Counted from the first letter of the stretch, positions 1-10,937 are shown. The stretch: 64,000 bases of DNA from Cladobotryum mycophilum (GCA_036429605.1 CM071589.1:5890001-5954000); one strand, 5' to 3'. The notes: generated by a model from the sequence alone, not told the origin. Numbers and translations: made by a program.

Positions 1-1078
1 CATCTTTTAGATTGGAATGGGAGGGGGCGTGGTTGAGTTGAGTCTTGTTTCTTCCCACGCGTTTCTCCCACTGACTGACTGGGGGGCGTGGACCCAACTT
101 TCGACTCAACTCTGCCCCTCTGTTGTTGCCTTGCATGTACCTTTGACCTTTTGTGTCTCTCTGCCTGCCCTCTGTCTCTTCTGTCACTCTCCGCGTGCTA
201 CTTGCTGCGCATCCCATCCCATCCCATCCAATCCCATCCAATCCATGTGCTCCCATTCGTTCGGACTCCAAGTAAAAAATAGAAGAACAAGGCCAAAAAG
301 GAAATAAGTTCCAACAATGAGGCTTAGGGGAGAGGCGGACCCTGAGTCACAACCGTCTTCCTTCTTCTTCTGTTTTTCCCACCACATTCCCGTCTCAGCC
401 CTATGATAACGGGTAAAAGCCACACCCTTCTCTCTCTCTCTCTCTCACCACCATCCACCCCCTCCTCCTCCTCACGTCGTTGTCAGCCACCACGAGGTTT
501 ACCTGCTGCTCAGTGCTTTTTGTGTGTGCCCTGGACCATGACCAGGCAATCGTCATCTCACGGAAACGAATAGACCAAGGGCCAAAAAAAGGGGTCGCCG
601 AGTGGTCGGGACGTGTGGGAATCGGCCTGGGATTCGATTCCATGACACACTTGGGATGGGATGGGATAGGATGGGATGGGATGCACCCTCCCATGGGCTC
701 GGCGGCTCGGCACCAGTTGCGTCTTTTCAAAACCTTAAACGACAAAAGGCCCTCTTTGGCCATCGTGTATATAAAGAGTCTGCTGATTCCTCAGGAACTA
801 GAATCATCCAGATCACAACCATCCAACCACACAAACACACACACATACACACATACACACACATTTGATACATTACTACTCAAGTCTACAACAACCACCC
901 ATCTTTCTACATCTCATCACCATCTCACAACACTCTTCCGATCTATTCATCATACGCCACCAACTTCAACGATATAATACTTTATCCATCACCTACTTCG
1001 ATTACTCGTTTAATCACACTCTCAACTACATCACCCTTCAAACACACACTCAAACTACACCACACACACACATTTACA
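1..1078 (+). promoter_or_regulatory. Promoter and long CA-rich leader of the 55-residue gene
   Basis: A TATATAAA box lies at 768-775, about 310 bases before the ATG at 1079. After it the strand is rich in C and A, with a CA microsatellite at about 826-866, and has few G, typical of a fungal 5' leader. Upstream are a (TC)n run near 429-446 and two pentamer arrays: ATCCC-type units at 211-245 and the inverse GGGAT-type units at 652-683. I see no convincing coding sequence here. Promoter function is inferred from the TATA box, the leader composition and the gene that follows. Confidence 0.6.
211..683. repeat. Facing ATCCC / GGGAT pentamer arrays
   Basis: About seven ATCCC-like units sit at 211-245 and about six GGGAT-like units at 652-683. 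They are the same motif in opposite orientation, about 400 bases apart. A third CCCAT-type cluster is at about 27528-27553. Role unknown. Confidence 0.6.
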
Positions 1079-1246
1079 ATGGCTGCCTTCACCACTCCCG
1101 TTGACGCTCCTGCCACTGGCAACTTTGCTCGCAGCGGCTACAACATCGTCTCTCGCCCATCCGGCCCCATCTCCAGCTCGGGTTCCAGCTCTACTTCTGC
1201 ACCGCGGAAACAGCTCTCCAAGTCGGGCTGCTCGGGAGATAACTAA
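1079..1246 (+). CDS. Small uncharacterised protein, 55 residues
   Basis: An uninterrupted frame starts at an ATG in good fungal context (ACA ATGG) and ends at TAA 1244-1246. The protein is rich in Ser, Pro, Ala and Gly, with a Ser cluster at residues 32-40, a basic patch PRKQLSK and a C-terminal GCSGDN. There is no signal peptide, membrane segment or domain that I recognise. Codons are strongly C-ending (GCC, TTC, ACC, CCC), as in highly expressed fungal genes, and the gene stands behind a TATA promoter and a long CA-rich leader. I infer a strongly or conditionally expressed short protein of unknown role. The frame could continue through an intron near its end, since fungal short genes are easily mis-modelled. 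Confidence 0.55.
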   Translation: MAAFTTPVDAPATGNFARSGYNIVSRPSGPISSSGSSSTSAPRKQLSKSGCSGDN

Positions 1247-1772
1247 GACCCCCCGGTCTCTCTTCCGAACCACCTTCCTCCATCTCTTCACCGGCCCATC
1301 TTTCGCCGGGTCATATCATTTCTCTTACCCCTCCCTCCTCAATAATTTCACAGACAAACACATTAGACGGGAAACCAGCCCCATCTCCCCCCAATCCCCC
1401 ATTCACCTCAACATTATACAATCTTTTCTTGCGCAAGCAATCGATATAGAGCGGGTATTCCAAGCGACTTAGAACACGGATAGACAAAAAAAGGGCCAAC
1501 AGCAACTTTTAGAGGCGGATAATATTTTCCCCAGGCGTCACATTCAGCATCTCATTTTTTCTCTCTCTCACACACACACCCTCCTCCTGTATTGATATCA
1601 TGATCTCGACCCTGGCGGTGGATCATCATGAATGAGTGATGGCATGACCGGCAACGGCGTTAGCCAGGAACAATCGGATGCACGACGGTTATAGACAATA
1701 GACATGGGACTTGTACTTGTATAGGAAGCTAGATCCTTCGGAGTTAGATATAGAATTAGAATTCTCACTTTT
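1247..1772. other. Intergenic, convergent 3' regions
   Basis: Holds the 3' side of the small gene and of MSS1. It is pyrimidine-rich at 1540-1590. No gene or repeat seen. Confidence 0.6.
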
Positions 1773-3622
1773 TTATTTCCCCACGCAGAACCTTGTCCTG
1801 GTCGTTAGCAGTAATCGCCTTCATTTGAAACACGTGGACTCACTTTTCAAACACCACACCCAGCACATCTTCAACGTCCCCGGCCTCGCCTTTCCCCGTA
1901 ATCCGAGCTAGGCAGTTTGCCGCGTATCTGAGATATTCTGCTGCTAGCACACTGTCGGCTTCTGTGCCACGTCCGTCTGACTCGGCCTCATCCACAAAAT
2001 CTTCGAGGTGCCGCCGGCATTTGGCAAGGAGTTGCCCTTGTCGCGCTGTCACCCCTAGCAAATCTTGTAGATCAACGGGCATTTCCGTCATCCCCGAGAA
2101 GATTTTGACTAACGAATTCATCAGTTCATGGATGCCCCCTGGATCCTTGCCATTCGACTGCGCGTGAGCCTCCTTGCATGATATAGTGAGCAGCCTCGCT
2201 GACCCTAGCCTGTCATTATTCCTAGCCAATACCTGCCTAAATTGCTCCAGAAGCGTGTCAAGTGTGTCTGACTCGATGGAATCTCGTTTATTCACCACGA
2301 TGAGATATGCCCTGGCTTCAGAAGCAAGTCCTAGTGTTTCTTGGTCGTAGCAGATGAGTGGTCCGGACGGGCCGTCCTCCACGGATGCAAGGACGACAAC
2401 AATGTCTGATTCCTGTGCTTTCTGCTTCGCTCGGCGAATTCCTTCCTTTTCTACGGCTCCAATCACCCCGCTGCGATTCAACGTACCGTCAGAGGAACTG
2501 GAACGAAAGCCGGCCGTATCCGCAAACGAACACAGATAGCCTCGAATGTCAAGGCTGGCCTCGATGATATCCCGTGTCGTGCCGGCCTCCCCTGACACAA
2601 TGGACGCCTCGCGCCCAACGACCATATTCATCAGCGAGCTCTTTCCCACGTTGGGGGGTCCCACAAGTGCGATTCGAATACCGTTCCTGAGCAGCTCACT
2701 CCTCTGACTCCCCTGCTCATGCAACTGGATACTGTGCAACATGCCATTGATCTGCTCCGTCACACTATCCAAGAGGTCCGATTGTGACTCATCAAAATGC
2801 TGGTCCTCTGAGAAGTCGATCAAAGCCTCAATCTCGCCCCGTGCGAGTAACAGTTGCTGTCGCCACGCCTCGTATGTGCGTCCGAGAATACCGGAGTTGC
2901 CTCTCACTGCGGCCCGGCGCTGCTGCTCGGTGTCCGCGGCCAGGGTGTCGCTCAAAGACTCGACTTGAGCCAAATCGAGACGATCATTGATAAAGGCTCG
3001 TTTAGTGAACTCGCCGGGCTCCGCGTAACGGATGCGGCCTCGTGACGGACAGCGCGGGATGGCTGCCAGAACGGCTCTCACGGTGGCTGGACCGCCATGC
3101 ACATGCAACTCCAGGACATCTTCGCCAGTCACAGTTCTCGGGGCAGGGAAGTAGAGCACCAAGGCTTCAGAATCCAGTAGCACCGGCTGTGACTCAGAGG
3201 ATTGGGGGTCCAAAAGCTTGCGTACAGCCGCGTACCTTGGCCTTGGCGGTGTTTTACTTTTGCCTGGACATAAGGCTCGGTAGATCTATTTACGTCCATG
3301 TGAGCGACTCCTTCAAGACGTTTGGCCCCAAGCACCGGGTACTTACATCGAGACATGAGCTGCCTGAGATGCGGATGACGGCGATCCCGGCTCGTCCCTG
3401 AGCCGTTGATAGGGCGTAGATCGTGTCACCTGGACTGGCGGACGTGGAACTTTGGTTGAGCCCTTCAACCACCGGAGCCTTGGCGGAAAAGGATCGGGGT
3501 GCAGACGTGGCGGTCCATGTTACTGGTCGCTTATGAATCGGTAATCTGCATTCCAGAGGAGCACACAGGATCCGTCCCCTGGCGCGGCCAAGTTTGTCCA
3601 GCCGTAGACTGCGCCGAAGCAT
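1773..3622 (-). CDS. MSS1: Mitochondrial tRNA modification GTPase MSS1 (MnmE/TrmE family)
   Basis: MnmE-family GTPases work with the MTO1/GidA partner to install the 5-carboxymethylaminomethyl-type group on wobble U34 of mitochondrial tRNAs. Model: exons 3622-3347, 3285-1844 and 1797-1773 (580 aa). The N-terminus is Arg-rich (MLRRSLRLDKLGRARGR), fitting a mitochondrial presequence. The folate-binding domain follows, with GRAGIAVIRISG at about 77-88 and FTGED/GEFT-like blocks. GTPase motifs are G1 GPPNVGKS at 301, GTTRD near 327, DTAGFR at 348 and NKRD at 424. The two-exon reading would stop before the family's C-terminal Cys motif. A GTGAGT donor at 1843 and a CAG acceptor at 1798, with branch GCTAAC between, add a 25-base last exon ending FCVGK, the conserved CxGK tail. 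It is divergent from ELP5 over 345 bases. Confidence 0.95.
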
Positions 3623-3967
3623 CGGCTGTTACAAAGATGCTGAGGGGGAGCAAATATTTGTGTGCGATGATGTAAAAGTTGGAGGTTTCGTAGGCTTTTG
3701 GTGGTCTCTAGGTTTTACAGTTGGAGGCTTAGTGGTCAAGTCTGTTCCTCAGGCCTGAAGATGCTGGACCTCAGTTGATTTACAGTGGAGTCAGCTGTAA
3801 TGGCGTGGGGCTTAGTGGGAGGAGGTTCAACACCACGATTCTCACGAAATGGGCAAAATACATAGATATTCTAGCATAATCATCAACTTCAGACTAAACA
3901 TTTCGCCTTGATTTCTTACATCTCGGAGAGCTCCTGCTGCCTTTGAATATATTTCTCGGAAGCAATC
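3623..3967. promoter_or_regulatory. Shared divergent promoter region MSS1 / ELP5
   Basis: 345 bases between the two start codons. No TATA box or known operator recognised. It must carry both promoters and leaders, so co-regulation is possible but not shown. Confidence 0.55.
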
Positions 3968-5088
3968 ATGACCCCAACTACAAACACACATAAACGCTCA
4001 CACAGCCTGCTGTTATTGCAGAAGCTCCTCAATCTTCGTGACGCAGCAAGTCCGCTGACACTGCTCCTCGACACTCTTGAGCAAACGGCCAGACCAGTGG
4101 TGTCAGAGTTGACGACAAGAGCCAAGGTATAACCTGGAAATTCCTACGCTACATGCAAAATCATCTAATTGTGTATTAGATCGCCAAGACAAAGGTCATC
4201 TTTCTGTCCTTTTCTACTCTCAGGAAACCCCAGGACGTCGATGTTTTCATCAAGGCTGCCGGCAGAGATTTAAACTCTGTGAGGCGAGAACTCTTGGCCA
4301 ACTATCCTGCTTTCCAGCCCACTGCTGCAAAAGACAAAACAGCTCAGAGTGAGTGTATTTACATGTGTACATGATCAAGCTTCTTACGCACTTCAGGGGC
4401 CGTCGTAATCATCGATTCTCTAAATTCTCTCGCCTCATCGGCTTCTCAATCGCTGGCCATGTTCTTGTCCGGCATGATCACGCCCGTCGTATCTGTAGTC
4501 GCCGTCTACCACACAGATGTTCCTGTTATTCTACCAAAGACATTCAGCGAGTATGAACCGCACCCCTTTGCGCTACTCTGCCATCTGGCGACAGCCATCC
4601 TGAGGCTCTCGAGCCTGCAACAGGAGATTGAGCGACAAAAAGCTCGCAACAGGAGCGTTCAAGAGCCAGAGTGGGGTCTCAAGGAAGACCGCGAGGGAGT
4701 CCTTATCGGCATCACGGAGAAGAGCAAGCCGGAAGATCAAGGAGGCGTTGTCATCAACATGGAACTAAGACGGAGGAGCGGCAGGACGATTTCTGAGAAA
4801 TTCATCTTGATGCCTGCGGTTACGACGCCAAAGGGGCCAGGGAAACTTGGCATGCTCACAGACCACTCCATGTTTGCCAGGCTAGATGCAGAGAAGGATG
4901 GAGAGGGCGAAGGAGAGCCGGAAAGCACCTTCAATCTTGGCCTCACAGAGAAGCAGCGCAAGGATAGAGAGGGGATCGTGCTGCCGTATTTCGATGCGCA
5001 AACGGATATTGGCGCTGGTGAGGGAGGGAGGATCCTGTATGAGATGGGACGAGAGGACGATTTCGATGACGAAGAAGATGAGATATGA
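3968..5088 (+). CDS. ELP5: Elongator complex subunit Elp5 (Iki1)
   Basis: Elp5 belongs to the Elp4-Elp5-Elp6 RecA-like ring of Elongator, needed for mcm5/ncm5 modification of U34 in cytosolic tRNAs. Model: exons 3968-4126, 4180-4348 and 4397-5088 (339 aa). Introns are 53 and 48 bases with GTATAA and GTGAGT donors and join in phases 0 and 1. Family features are the early TLLLDTLEQTARP-like segment, the central AVVIIDSLNSLA strand, FLSGMITPVVSVVAVYHTD, and the C-terminal FNLGLTEKQRKDREGIVLPY block followed by an acidic tail (DDFDDEEDEI). As in other Elp5 proteins there is no Walker A motif, which agrees with an ATPase-like fold without its own catalytic loop. The start is the first ATG giving the conserved N-terminus. 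Confidence 0.93.
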
Positions 5089-5637
5089 TGCGAGGTAACG
5101 AAACAAGAAAAAATCTCGCCACAACTGAGTTTTACTACGTGATATTGAGGGGAATGTACTGTCGATGGCATACAATTCATACCGCGCGCAAGAGTCTGGA
5201 AGATCGTCATAGTTCAAGAAGTTGACATGCGCCACACTAACAAGCCACAACATCCCACTTGTTCATTTCTCAACCTCGACATCCAAGACATCCATTGGAC
5301 AGGGGGAGTCTTTCAAGATCGATCCTCTGTTGAATAGACAATCAACCTCTTGAATCCACAAATTCCCTTTCGGCGAGACCCTACGCTCCTTGACGATTCG
5401 CCGTTGAACTCTTTCAGTCACTATAGAATTCTGCCTGAAACTAGCCTAGGTTGGCCTCTGATTGTCCACGACGCCTGGATTAGTTCTCGGTGCCTTGTTT
5501 GCTTTCTTGACACGTAGTTGCCAAAAGGCAAGGCAACTTTATCCCACCAAACCCTCGAATCCTAGAGGATTCAACAACCTTTTCTTCTACATTCCGCAAC
5601 ATCCCTTTCTTTTCTACCACAACCGAAAACGAACAAG
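5089..5637. other. Intergenic ELP5-SEC22, includes SEC22 promoter
   Basis: 3' end of ELP5 and the pyrimidine-rich leader of SEC22 (about 5560-5637). No gene, repeat or clear TATA box seen. Confidence 0.6.
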
Positions 5638-6419
5638 ATGATTCGCTCAACGCAAATATCGAGGCTAGATGGTACGAAGGACCTGACAAACAAACAGAAA
5701 GGACAAAATGTACTAACAACACCCCCCGTAGGCCTCATGCTCTGCGCTTCCGTCGACGACGATCAACAGGTTCGCATACACACCCCTTTCGCTATGATAT
5801 CAAAATGAATCACCCAATTGACTCACACACCCAACCAGTCCGACGCCCCCTCACCGAAGTCAAGAACCAAGTCCGCCAGATCCTCCGCAAACTCACCCGC
5901 AACTCCGAGGCCCAGGCCTCCATCGAGTCCGGCGGCCCCTTCACCCTCCACTACCTCATCGACTCCGACGTCATCTTCCTCTGCATCTGCGAGCGCTCCT
6001 ACCCGCGTAAGCTCGCCTTCACCTACCTCGCCGACCTGGCCCGCGAGTTCACCACCACCTACACCGCCCAGAACATCCACAACCCGTCCCTCCGGCCCTA
6101 CGCCTTCATGGAGTTTGACAACTTCATCGCCAAGACGAGGACCACATACGCCGACTCGAGGGCGTCGCAGAACCTCGACAAGCTCAACGACGAGCTGCGC
6201 GACGTCACCAAGATCATGACCAAAAACATCGAGGACCTGCTCTACCGCGGCGACAACCTTGAGCGCATGGGCGACATCAGCAGCCGCCTGCGCGAGGACA
6301 GCAAGAAATACAAGCGCGCCGCCGTGCGCATCAACTGGGAGCTGCTGCTCAAACAGTACGGTCCCTTTGCGGGATTGGGCTTCTTCATCTTGATTTTCCT
6401 CTACTGGCGATTCTTCTAG
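5638..6419 (+). CDS. SEC22: R-SNARE Sec22 (longin type), frame broken at exon 3
   Basis: Sec22 is the longin R-SNARE of ER-Golgi transport. Exons are 5638-5671, 5732-5769 and 5839-6419. Exon 1 encodes MIRSTQISRLDG, exon 2 LMLCASVDDDQQ and exon 3 the rest. The longin domain covers about 1-125, the SNARE coiled coil with central Arg (about 135-190) includes RASQNLDKLNDEL and MTKNIEDLLYRGD, and a tail anchor ends in YWRFF. Exon 2 ends in phase 0, but the conserved frame of exon 3 (LTEVKNQVRQ) begins one base out of register. No other GT/AG pair between 5732 and 5839 fixes this. One extra C in the run at 5846-5850 would restore the frame (217 aa). Translation from the in-frame ATG at 5805 would lack the first longin strand. 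An assembly deletion is more likely than a null allele, since Sec22 is generally important. Confidence 0.9.
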
Positions 6420-6794
6420 CATGTCATTACAAAAAGATTACAAAAAGGAAAGAAAGAAGGAAAGAAAAAAGGGAAAGTTAGGGAAGCGAAGGCGTTGATA
6501 GATATCCATTTCGTAGTCTATGTACAGTATATGACTATAATAATGCCCTGTTGTCATCATCTCTTTTACACCCATCCTTCGGTTATTCAATTGCCCTCCC
6601 TCCCCTCCCCTCCCCTTATGGATGTCGTTAGAATCATAACCTGTGTTTCGCCGCAAACTCCGTTTCCCATAATCTTTCGTTTCTTCCGACAATTGGTGGT
6701 ATCGCTTTCCCTGCATGTATTTCCCAGTTTCTTTCATATATGTCCCTCGTCCTGAACTCATCGGCCTTGCGCCCGCAGACCCCTCGCTCGCATC
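6420..6794. other. Convergent intergenic, A/G-rich then CCCCT repeats
   Basis: A purine-rich stretch at about 6428-6480, and about four CCCCT units at 6594-6617. These resemble stress-response elements in sequence, but they lie between two 3' ends, so that function is not supported. No gene. Confidence 0.5.
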
Positions 6795-7890
6795 TCACAT
6801 AATAGCACAATTGTCTGAAGACGGTATCACAGCCGGGAGTGCCACCGGTAAAGTCGACGTGGCATGCTGCCACTCGAGGTGCTCCTGTAGCGACGCTAGA
6901 TCGTCGAACTGGTCATCGGGGCGCCATGTTTCCTCTTCGTCATCTTCGTCCTGGGGCTGCTCTCCAATTTCCTCGCACAGAGGACATAGCAATCTGGCCT
7001 CCCAATCGCCGTGGGCTGGCACACCGTGGTTCGCGATCGCAACTGGTGCAAACACAATCTGCTTTTGGTGCTCCCCGGAATGCGTGACACCAGTTGCTTG
7101 CCAGTTGGCATTGCTGGGTAACAGCGTCGCCGAGGCTGTAGGCGGATGTGTAGGTGCCGCTTGGACGGTTCGCGAAGTCGGCATGCGCTCCAAATCCGTC
7201 CATACCACGTGCCCGTCGCAAAAGTCGCAGACGAATGCAATATCCTGCTCCCCGAATCGCTGAAATGTCCCCACGGTCCTGCATGCCTTGAGCTCTTCCA
7301 AGCACTTCTTCTCGTAGTCTTCTTCTTCCGAACCTGTACCCGCGCCCCCGGGAGCTCGTTGCGTCCGGTGTACCAGGAATGCGCCGAGGCACCTCTGTGA
7401 CGCCTCATGTGACGACGTAAATACCCGCATCGCGGCTCGACATTGTGCTCGGTGTAGCTCCCGCTTGAGCGCTTGTGTCTCGCGCACCCATATCGGGTTG
7501 ATTGGTCCACCGGATCGGCTCCAATCCTTCAGATTCTGCGTATGCGCATGGAACTTGGCGCGTAGCGTTCTCAGTTCCTCGATTGATTCGTCTATTTGTC
7601 GCGACGTCAGCACAGGCACCAAATGGCAAACTACGCAATTGGAGAGATGTAGATGGGGGTGGCTACTCACGCCTACGATCGTGCTCGTACTGCGACCGGC
7701 CATTGACCAGCGGACCGAGATCTTGAAAGTCCTTCCTCGCCTCGTCTAATACCACTTCCAGCGCGCGCACCTGCTCGTGTTCGTCCTGTCCCCACTGTCG
7801 CTTATCCGAGAAGCTGAGAATGCGCAGGCCTTCGGAGACGAGATTCGCAATATCTGCCAGCAGTGTCCCAACCGTTTCGAAGACGCCCAT
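6795..7890 (-). CDS. Uncharacterised protein with CxxC motifs and C-terminal CaaX box
   Basis: Model: exons 7890-7671 and 7591-6795, joined in phase 1 by a GTGAGT donor (338 aa). I do not recognise the family with certainty. The N-terminal 70 residues look amphipathic (FETVGTLLADIANLVSEGLRIL). A charged helical region follows (about 75-130), then CDFC at 195-198 with a nearby His, an acidic linker, CPLC at 276-279 and two His at about 311 and 316 (LQEHLEWQH) that could complete a C2H2-like site. The last four residues are CAIM, which fits farnesylation of a CaaX cysteine. The reading frame is also open upstream of the chosen ATG back to about 7942, so an earlier start or exon is possible. No neighbour suggests a pathway. 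Confidence 0.75.
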
Positions 7891-8836
7891 CGCGGGATCA
7901 GTAAAGGGCGTTGCACGTTCAACCCGTCGTCGTCGTCGTCGTCTTCAGAGAACCCCGCCTCTAGATTCGGACGCTTCTTTCGCCAAAGAGGCTGCCAATC
8001 GAACAGCGATAGAGTCCCCCAGAAGACCGGACAGATGATTCGAAGCGAAAAGAGATGAAACAGATTCACCATCAAGGGGCCTCAGAGAGAACCCATCCAA
8101 CGGCGCGGCGCATGAGGGAGGGTGAGGAAAAAAGAAATTGAGAAAAGACACCAAACAATGTGAAGCTCTAGCGAATGACGTAGCTTCTTGTCCAGTAACC
8201 CGAGTTACAGTCGGGAAAGAGTGTGGCTGTGGCCAGCATCCGGGGTTTGTGCGTCGTTTCTGCTCGTCAACAGAAGGAATGAAATTGAGGCTGTGCGGGC
8301 TGGAACGTGCAGGCGCTGGGAGGCTGTACCTGTTCAAGGGGAGAGAACCGTAATCGTTATGGACAAAAAACAAGGGAGGCTAGAAAACGGGATGTGAGAG
8401 AAACAAAGTGTAAGATGGCTAAATGGGAAGGGTGACATTCAAATCTGCCTCGTATAATAGGCCTAGGTCAAACTTGGAGTGAGACTGCACATGCAAGAAA
8501 CGTCTCATTCCGCAGCACGTCGCTAATACTAGGTTGGTTGGGAGGCCTTCAGCCCGGGGTTGGATCATGCACCGAGCATCCTTGCTTTCATTGGGCAAAT
8601 GCATGGGTCTGGCGTGTAACAGCCTGCCATTAGTTTACTTCCTGGTAAGCCAGAAAGCTTGAATTGACCATAGGGCTGATACTGCTCCAAGACTCTAGAA
8701 ATGCTAGCTGCTCAGCCATCAATTAATGTTTCAGGACATTTAGGACGGTTCATTTGACAAAATCCAACCATCAGTCTCATCATCTGATCTATCATTCCCA
8801 ACACAAAGTCTATGGCCCACCCATCCTAGCTCGTGC
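7891..8836. other. Intergenic, 5' side of CaaX gene and 3' side of CLPTM1 gene
   Basis: A (GTC)6 run lies at about 7925-7944. On the minus strand it reads as poly-Asp in one frame and poly-Arg in another, so an extra 5' exon of the CaaX gene is conceivable. Otherwise nothing recognisable. Confidence 0.5.
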
Positions 8837-10937
8837 CTATCTTCTCTTTGTAGCCTTTCCGGTATCAGCACCAGATGCCTTGGCTTCAACTTTCTTGTCC
8901 GCATCAACCTCAATAGCTTCCTTCTCATCCTTCTTCTCAACCACCACCGGCTCGTCATCGCCGCCTTGACCAAACTCATTGACACGAGTGTAGTCAACCC
9001 TGTATGCCCACCGCTGGTAAATGTAAACGAAGAAAATGACATCATCTCGGAACGTAGCCAGTCGGTGCAAGAAAGGCATCTTGATGGTAAAGGCAAACAA
9101 GTCGTCGATGAATGTGTTGAGGAACTTGTACATCATGGCCTTGGCGGGCATGTGAGCAATGCTCTTCAGTCGGTAGTTGATATATAGCGAAGGAATCATC
9201 ATCAAGAATCCGTAAGCATAGACGGAGCCGACCAGCGTGGTAATGATGAACGAGTACCAAGACTTGTGGGACTCGTACTTTAGCGAGTAAATACCATAGG
9301 CGATGAGAAGAGGAACTGCCACAATGTACATGTACTTGAAAGCAATCTGATCATACTCCTTGGTCTTCTCTTCAGTCTCAGTGAGCTTGTGCTTGTCCTC
9401 AAACACAAACCAATAAGGTAAGAATGATCCAGGCGCGGATGGACGGAAGCGAACATTGACCACGGTTGTAATTTTCCAAAACTCAATGACAATACCGACA
9501 ACCTGGGAGCCAAGAATCATCCAGCTAGTGTTTTGCGAGTTATCTAAGAGGTAGAGGAAGATGACGGCCTGCATGAACACATTGGCCAGAATGGATCGCA
9601 CAGAAATACCGACATTGTCCTTCTTCTTTCGGTAGTGGGCAATATCGGAGCCAAAAGCTAATGTCTCCAAGATCATGTGTGCAATACTAACAACGGCAGT
9701 AATGGCGAGCAAAATGGGGTTAGTATCAATGAAGATTTCCTTGACCATTTCAATCTCGGATCCATCACCAGTGCCAGGCACAGGGTTACCAAACGCAGCC
9801 TGGCGGGCACTCTCCTTGGAGTTCATCTCGATAGTTGACAGGATATAGAATTGCCAAGCCGCCATGTTGCTAAGATCAATACGAAGCGGCAACTCACTGA
9901 CAGTATCGTTCAACAGTGTCATGTGCGTCTTGAGTTGCCAGAACGAGTTGACAAAAAGCAAAGGATCTATAGAACTATTGTTAGATAGAGTACGGTGCAG
10001 CGGAGTCTGATGAACTTACAATACCAGCCGTTTTGGCCAGAACCATCACGAGCACCTGATGCCTCGAGGCGAAGGAAGTACTTCATGGCAGGGTGAAGGC
10101 TAGCAAAATCCTTGACACCCAGACCGGGAACAAGAGCGAAACTGGCGTTTTGATGATAGTAGTTGGCAATAATGGGACCGGAAGTGTCTTTGACTTCCTC
10201 CGGGGCATCAGAAGCTGGCAGGTCATCGAGCAGGTTCCTCTTCTTTACATCCTTCTTCTTGGGGAGATACTGGGTCAGCGGATGTACCATATGGTAAGCC
10301 TTGTCCGAGTCGAAGCCAGGCTCATAGGGATCTAGGACGCTGCCGGAAAGTCCAAGATAGAAATGCCCCCAGAGAGTACCGTTGTTCTGTACGGGCTTTG
10401 GCACAGTAAATTTGGTATCAATTGTTCGCTTGTCGGTGGAGTTGTTCATGTGGAAATCCTTCTCATTCAAGACAACGTATTCCTCGGGGACCTGGGAGAT
10501 GGGGATCGGGTTAAACGACGGAGACAGGGTGACGATGATGTCGAGATGGCTATCTTGTGGCCAGATTGGCGCAATCGATTTCGGGATGTGCTCGTACGTC
10601 GCGCCTTCATCCAACTCTTTCGGCCGAAGTTGAAAGGCCGGGATAGTGCCCGTATTGCCAGCAACCGTAACGACTTTTCCGGTTTCAGGGTCCTCGACGG
10701 TTACGCCGGCCTGGTTCTTCTGCATAACGAAGCTGACGAAGATATTGACACCAAAGTAGAAGACGGCACCTATGATGAGAGTATTCATGCTGAAGCCCTA
10801 TAGTTCCACGTATATTGTTATTAAATCGTTACCATTTCTGGGGCGTTGCCATCACCATAACATACACTGCCTTGCCGTTGCTCCGGTTGTTGCTGGCCCG
10901 CTTGGCCAGCAGGCCGCCGCGCAACTGTCTCCGGCAT
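8837..10937 (-). CDS. CLPTM1-family multi-pass membrane protein
   Basis: Homologue of cleft lip and palate transmembrane protein 1, a conserved ER/secretory membrane family; the fungal function is not established. Model: exons 10937-10866, 10797-10020 and 9966-8837 (659 aa). The first exon encodes a Gln/Pro-rich cytosolic leader (MPETVARRPAGQAGQ). It is spliced at a GTATGT donor to GFSMNTLIIGAVFYFG, the first membrane segment. A large lumenal domain follows with several N-glycosylation sequons (NNST, NNGT, NAS). The third exon begins YPLLFVNSFWQLK and carries DLSNMAAWQFY, about five hydrophobic segments, and RLATFRDDVIFFVYIYQRW. The C-tail is charged, rich in Lys, Glu and Asp. The last block is the family signature. 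It could start at the exon-2 Met at 10788, but the upstream exon fits in phase and composition. Confidence 0.92.

Noticed and set aside
480..977. 165-codon plus-strand frame upstream of the small gene
   Set aside because: It spans the TATA box and the CA-rich leader and has low-complexity His/Thr/Ser content, with no domain. Best explained as promoter and leader.
5823..6422. 199-codon minus-strand frame opposite SEC22
   Set aside because: A Val/Gly/Glu/Ala-biased shadow of strongly C-ending codons on the sense strand.
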